From the NCBI GenBank assembly GCA_036387415.1, contig DASVTU010000001.1:1-64000 (forward strand): DNA of 64,000 nucleotides, read 5' to 3'. Under the pieces are notes generated by a model. That model ran no database searches, had not been told where the DNA came from, and worked only from the letters and a program-made list of their open reading frames with translations. Source of the DNA: DASVTU01 sp036387415. GTDB lineage: Bacteria; Acidobacteriota; Blastocatellia; Pyrinomonadales; Pyrinomonadaceae. The position numbers were made by a program, and so were the translations under genes. Numbering within the stretch: position 1 is the stretch's first letter; the number at the start of each line of letters is the position of its first letter. Below, in pieces: positions 62,148 through 64,000 of this stretch.

Positions 62148-63563
62148 TTAGCCGCGACGACCGCGCAGGCGGCTGCCGGGGCCGAAGAAGCCTTCATAGT
62201 TACGCATGACGAGTTGCGCTTCAATCTGCGCCACGGTGTCCATTGCGACGCCTACCAGAATCAGCAAACTGGTTCCGCCGAAATAAAACTGATAACCCAT
62301 ACCCGTCGGTATCCAGCCGAGTCCGGGCGTCGTGCTGACGAAGGCGTCAATCGACGTGCCGACGAACGGCAGACGCCCGACACGGAAACCGCTCAACATA
62401 ATCTGCGGGATGAGCGCGACCAGCGCGAGATAGATTGCGCCGACCGCCGTCAGGCGCGTCAGGATAGTATTCAAAAATTCCGCGGTGGTTCTGCCCGGTC
62501 GGATGCCGGGGATGAAGCCGCCGTGCTTGCGTAGATTGTCGGCCACCTCTTCGACGTTGAAAATAATCGTGATGTAGAAGAAGGTGAAGACGATGATGAG
62601 CGAGATAAAAACCAACTCGTAGTAAGGGTCGCCGCCGTGAAACACCGAGAAAAAGTTGTGGAGTTTGAATCGCCAATTCTGCACGTTGGGGTCGTAGGAA
62701 ATCCATTGCAGAATCGTCTGTGGAATGGCGAGCATGGAGGAGGCGAAAATCACTGGGATAACGCCGCCCATGTTGACCTTGAGCGGCATGTTGGTCTGCT
62801 GTCCGCCGACGAGTTGACGCCCGACGTGTCGCTTGGCATAGCTAATCGGCACTTTACGTCGTCCCGTCTCCACGAACACGATGAAGGCGATGAGCGCAAC
62901 GAGCATCACGACTAACGCGATAACGCCGATGGTCGCAAACGTGTCGCCGCCGCGCACGCGTCCGAAGACCTGCGCGACGCCGTTCGGCAGACCAATCACG
63001 ATGCCTGCGAAGATGAGCAGCGAGATGCCATTGCCGATGCCGCGTTCGGTAATCTGTTCGCCGAGCCACATGACGAAGATGGTTCCGGTCGTGAGCGTAA
63101 TCATGGTGCTGACGAGGAACCAACGGCTCGGCGGCAAGACTCCGTTGGCCTGCAACCAACCCGCGACGATGAAGGTCTGGAAGCAGGCGAGCACCACCGT
63201 CAGATAGCGCGTGTACTGGTTAATCTTTTGCCGTCCGGCCTCACCCTCCTCTTGCAGTTTCTTCAACTGCGGAAAGACGGTGGTCATCAGTTGCAGGATA
63301 ATCGAGGCGGTGATGTAGGGCGTGACGCCGAGAGCGAAGACGGAAATCGTCTGAAAGTTTCCGCCGGAGAAAAGGTCGAGCACGCCGAGCAGGGTGCTGC
63401 CCACTTCGCTCCACACACGCGCCAGCACTTCTTTATCGACGCCGGGCGCGGTGACGTGTGCGCCGAAGCGATAGACGGCCAGCAAGCCAAGCGTAAATAG
63501 AATGCGCCTGCGTAAGTCCGGCACGCTGAACATGTTTTTGACGGCGGCAAAAAACTTTTCCAT
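62148..63563 (-). CDS. secY: Protein translocase subunit SecY
   Basis: A 471-residue channel subunit with about ten membrane helices. The N-terminus reads FFAAVKNMFSVPDLRRRILFTLGLLAVYRFG. Cytoplasmic loops include the QQTNMPLKVNMGGVIPVIFASS region and HGGFIPGIRPGRTTAEFLN. The conserved plug region GVLDLFSGGNFQTISVFALGVTPYITASIILQL is present. It forms the SecYEG pore and is followed by adk in the classic spc-operon order. Confidence 0.97.
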   Translation of the reverse strand: MEKFFAAVKNMFSVPDLRRRILFTLGLLAVYRFGAHVTAPGVDKEVLARVWSEVGSTLLGVLDLFSGGNFQTISVFALGVTPYITASIILQLMTTVFPQLKKLQEEGEAGRQKINQYTRYLTVVLACFQTFIVAGWLQANGVLPPSRWFLVSTMITLTTGTIFVMWLGEQITERGIGNGISLLIFAGIVIGLPNGVAQVFGRVRGGDTFATIGVIALVVMLVALIAFIVFVETGRRKVPISYAKRHVGRQLVGGQQTNMPLKVNMGGVIPVIFASSMLAIPQTILQWISYDPNVQNWRFKLHNFFSVFHGGDPYYELVFISLIIVFTFFYITIIFNVEEVADNLRKHGGFIPGIRPGRTTAEFLNTILTRLTAVGAIYLALVALIPQIMLSGFRVGRLPFVGTSIDAFVSTTPGLGWIPTGMGYQFYFGGTSLLILVGVAMDTVAQIEAQLVMRNYEGFFGPGSRLRGRRG

Positions 63564-63683
63564 ATTCGATGCTTCTTTCGCGCGAAAAATGTTGCGAGCG
63601 GTTCTCTGGAATTATGGCCTTCGCCCCGCCGCGCGCGCAAGCCGACGACTCGCCTGTGGTGAGGCACTTTAACCGAACGCTCA

Positions 63684-63744
63684 GAACGCCAAAGACACAG
63701 AGGCGACCTTTTTGTTCGCGCGCACTCTGCGTCCTCGGCGGTTC
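63684..63744. repeat. Hairpin element with CGCCGAGGACGCAGAG-type words
   Basis: The left arm (63684-63706) contains GAACGCCAAAGACACAGAGG. The right arm (63725-63744) contains CTCTGCGTCCTCGGCGGTTC, its degenerate complement with about 7-nt steps. It lies between rplO and secY, about 60 bases downstream of the rplO stop in transcription order. It is the least regular of the set. Confidence 0.6.
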
Positions 63745-63801
63745 ACGGTCTGAATTAAGATGTCAAAAATGCTGCTTGCAGCGGCGACGAGCGGAGCGCG
63801 T

Positions 63802-64000
63802 CTATTGACCGGACGCGTCGTTGGTCGCTGTGCCTGCGTCGGCAGCCCCGTCGGTTTTGTCACCCCTGCTCGAAATCAGTGTGGCCGCGCCGCCCGCGCA
63901 CTCAATCTTTTCGCGTGCGCTCTTGGTGAAACGGTGCGCCGAAATGCGTAGCGCCTTCGTGACATCGCCCGTGCCGAGCACAACCACGTCGCGGCGTCCT
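63802..64000 (-). CDS. rplO: 50S ribosomal protein L15 (uL15), C-terminal part
   Basis: The frame runs from the window edge to a TAG at 63802-63804, so only the last 65 or so residues are seen: RRDVVVLGTGDVTKALRISAHRFTKSAREKIECAGGAATLI. This is the conserved C-terminal uL15 block (V-L-G-x-G-x-x-T-K-x-L, then H-x-F-S/T-x-S-A-x-x-K-I-E-x-A-G-G). An Asp/Ala/Thr-rich 20-residue tail follows. The position directly before secY confirms the assignment. Confidence 0.93.
   Translation of the reverse strand, partial: GRRDVVVLGTGDVTKALRISAHRFTKSAREKIECAGGAATLISSRGDKTDGAADAGTATNDASGQ

Overview
The window reads as a chromosomal segment of a high-GC Gram-negative bacterium, most likely an acidobacterium of the Blastocatellia/Pyrinomonadaceae type. 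That assignment is an inference. It rests on a bacillithiol enzyme pair (BshC and a YpdA-like reductase) next to Gram-negative-style lipoprotein and Tat genes, on secreted proteins with Calx-beta and DUF4214 domains joined by Pro/Thr linkers, and on an S10/spc/alpha ribosomal gene order. No rRNA, tRNA, CRISPR array, transposase or prophage was recognised.

Layout. 1-5060: tail of an unknown gene, a DUF3592-like protein, an acyl-CoA carboxylase split into a biotin carboxylase and a separate biotinyl protein with an opposite-strand secreted protein between them, and a HAD phosphatase. 5200-10315 (minus): aldolase, bshC and mutL. 10905-16160 (plus): a giant membrane-embedded patatin and a YpdA-like reductase. 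16190-24010: a hypothetical gene, recQ, a YheT hydrolase, a CorC/CNNM protein and small membrane or secreted proteins. 24007-32685 (minus): smc and a 1391-residue secreted protein. 32940-37489 (minus): a secreted protein and two multi-pass glycosyltransferase-like proteins. 37741-48415: ychF, a second patatin, a GH19-like enzyme, a lipoprotein, rarA, a methyltransferase, tatA, an HNH nuclease, pip and comF. 48627-53874 (minus, read rightmost first): rplU, rpmA, obgE, nadD, rsfS, a sigma54 activator, rlmH and a DksA-type gene. 54007-56226: accB-accC. 56425-64000 (minus): rplO, secY, adk, map, an infA remnant, rpmJ, rpsM, rpsK, rpsD, rpoA and rplQ.

The most striking signal is not a protein. At least 25 loci carry a hairpin-forming element whose arms are short degenerate tandem repeats with a 7-nt period (8 nt in two cases). 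The repeated word differs between about ten families, but the period and the inverted-repeat layout are kept. Most elements begin at or within about 15 nt of a stop codon, and several supply the stop codon itself. They occupy most junctions inside the ribosomal-protein cluster. One sits in frame inside a membrane-protein gene (36350-36546). I regard this word-independent, period-preserving element system as the best candidate for something undescribed.

A second notable point is the infA position between map and rpmJ. It holds only a 20-codon ORF that keeps the IF-1 N-terminus and core word and is still ATGA-coupled to rpmJ. Other oddities include a patatin with about nine membrane segments between its catalytic Ser and Asp, a MutL with a lost CPHGRP zinc motif, a 115-residue acidic insertion in the SMC head, and charged low-complexity extensions on AccB and L17.
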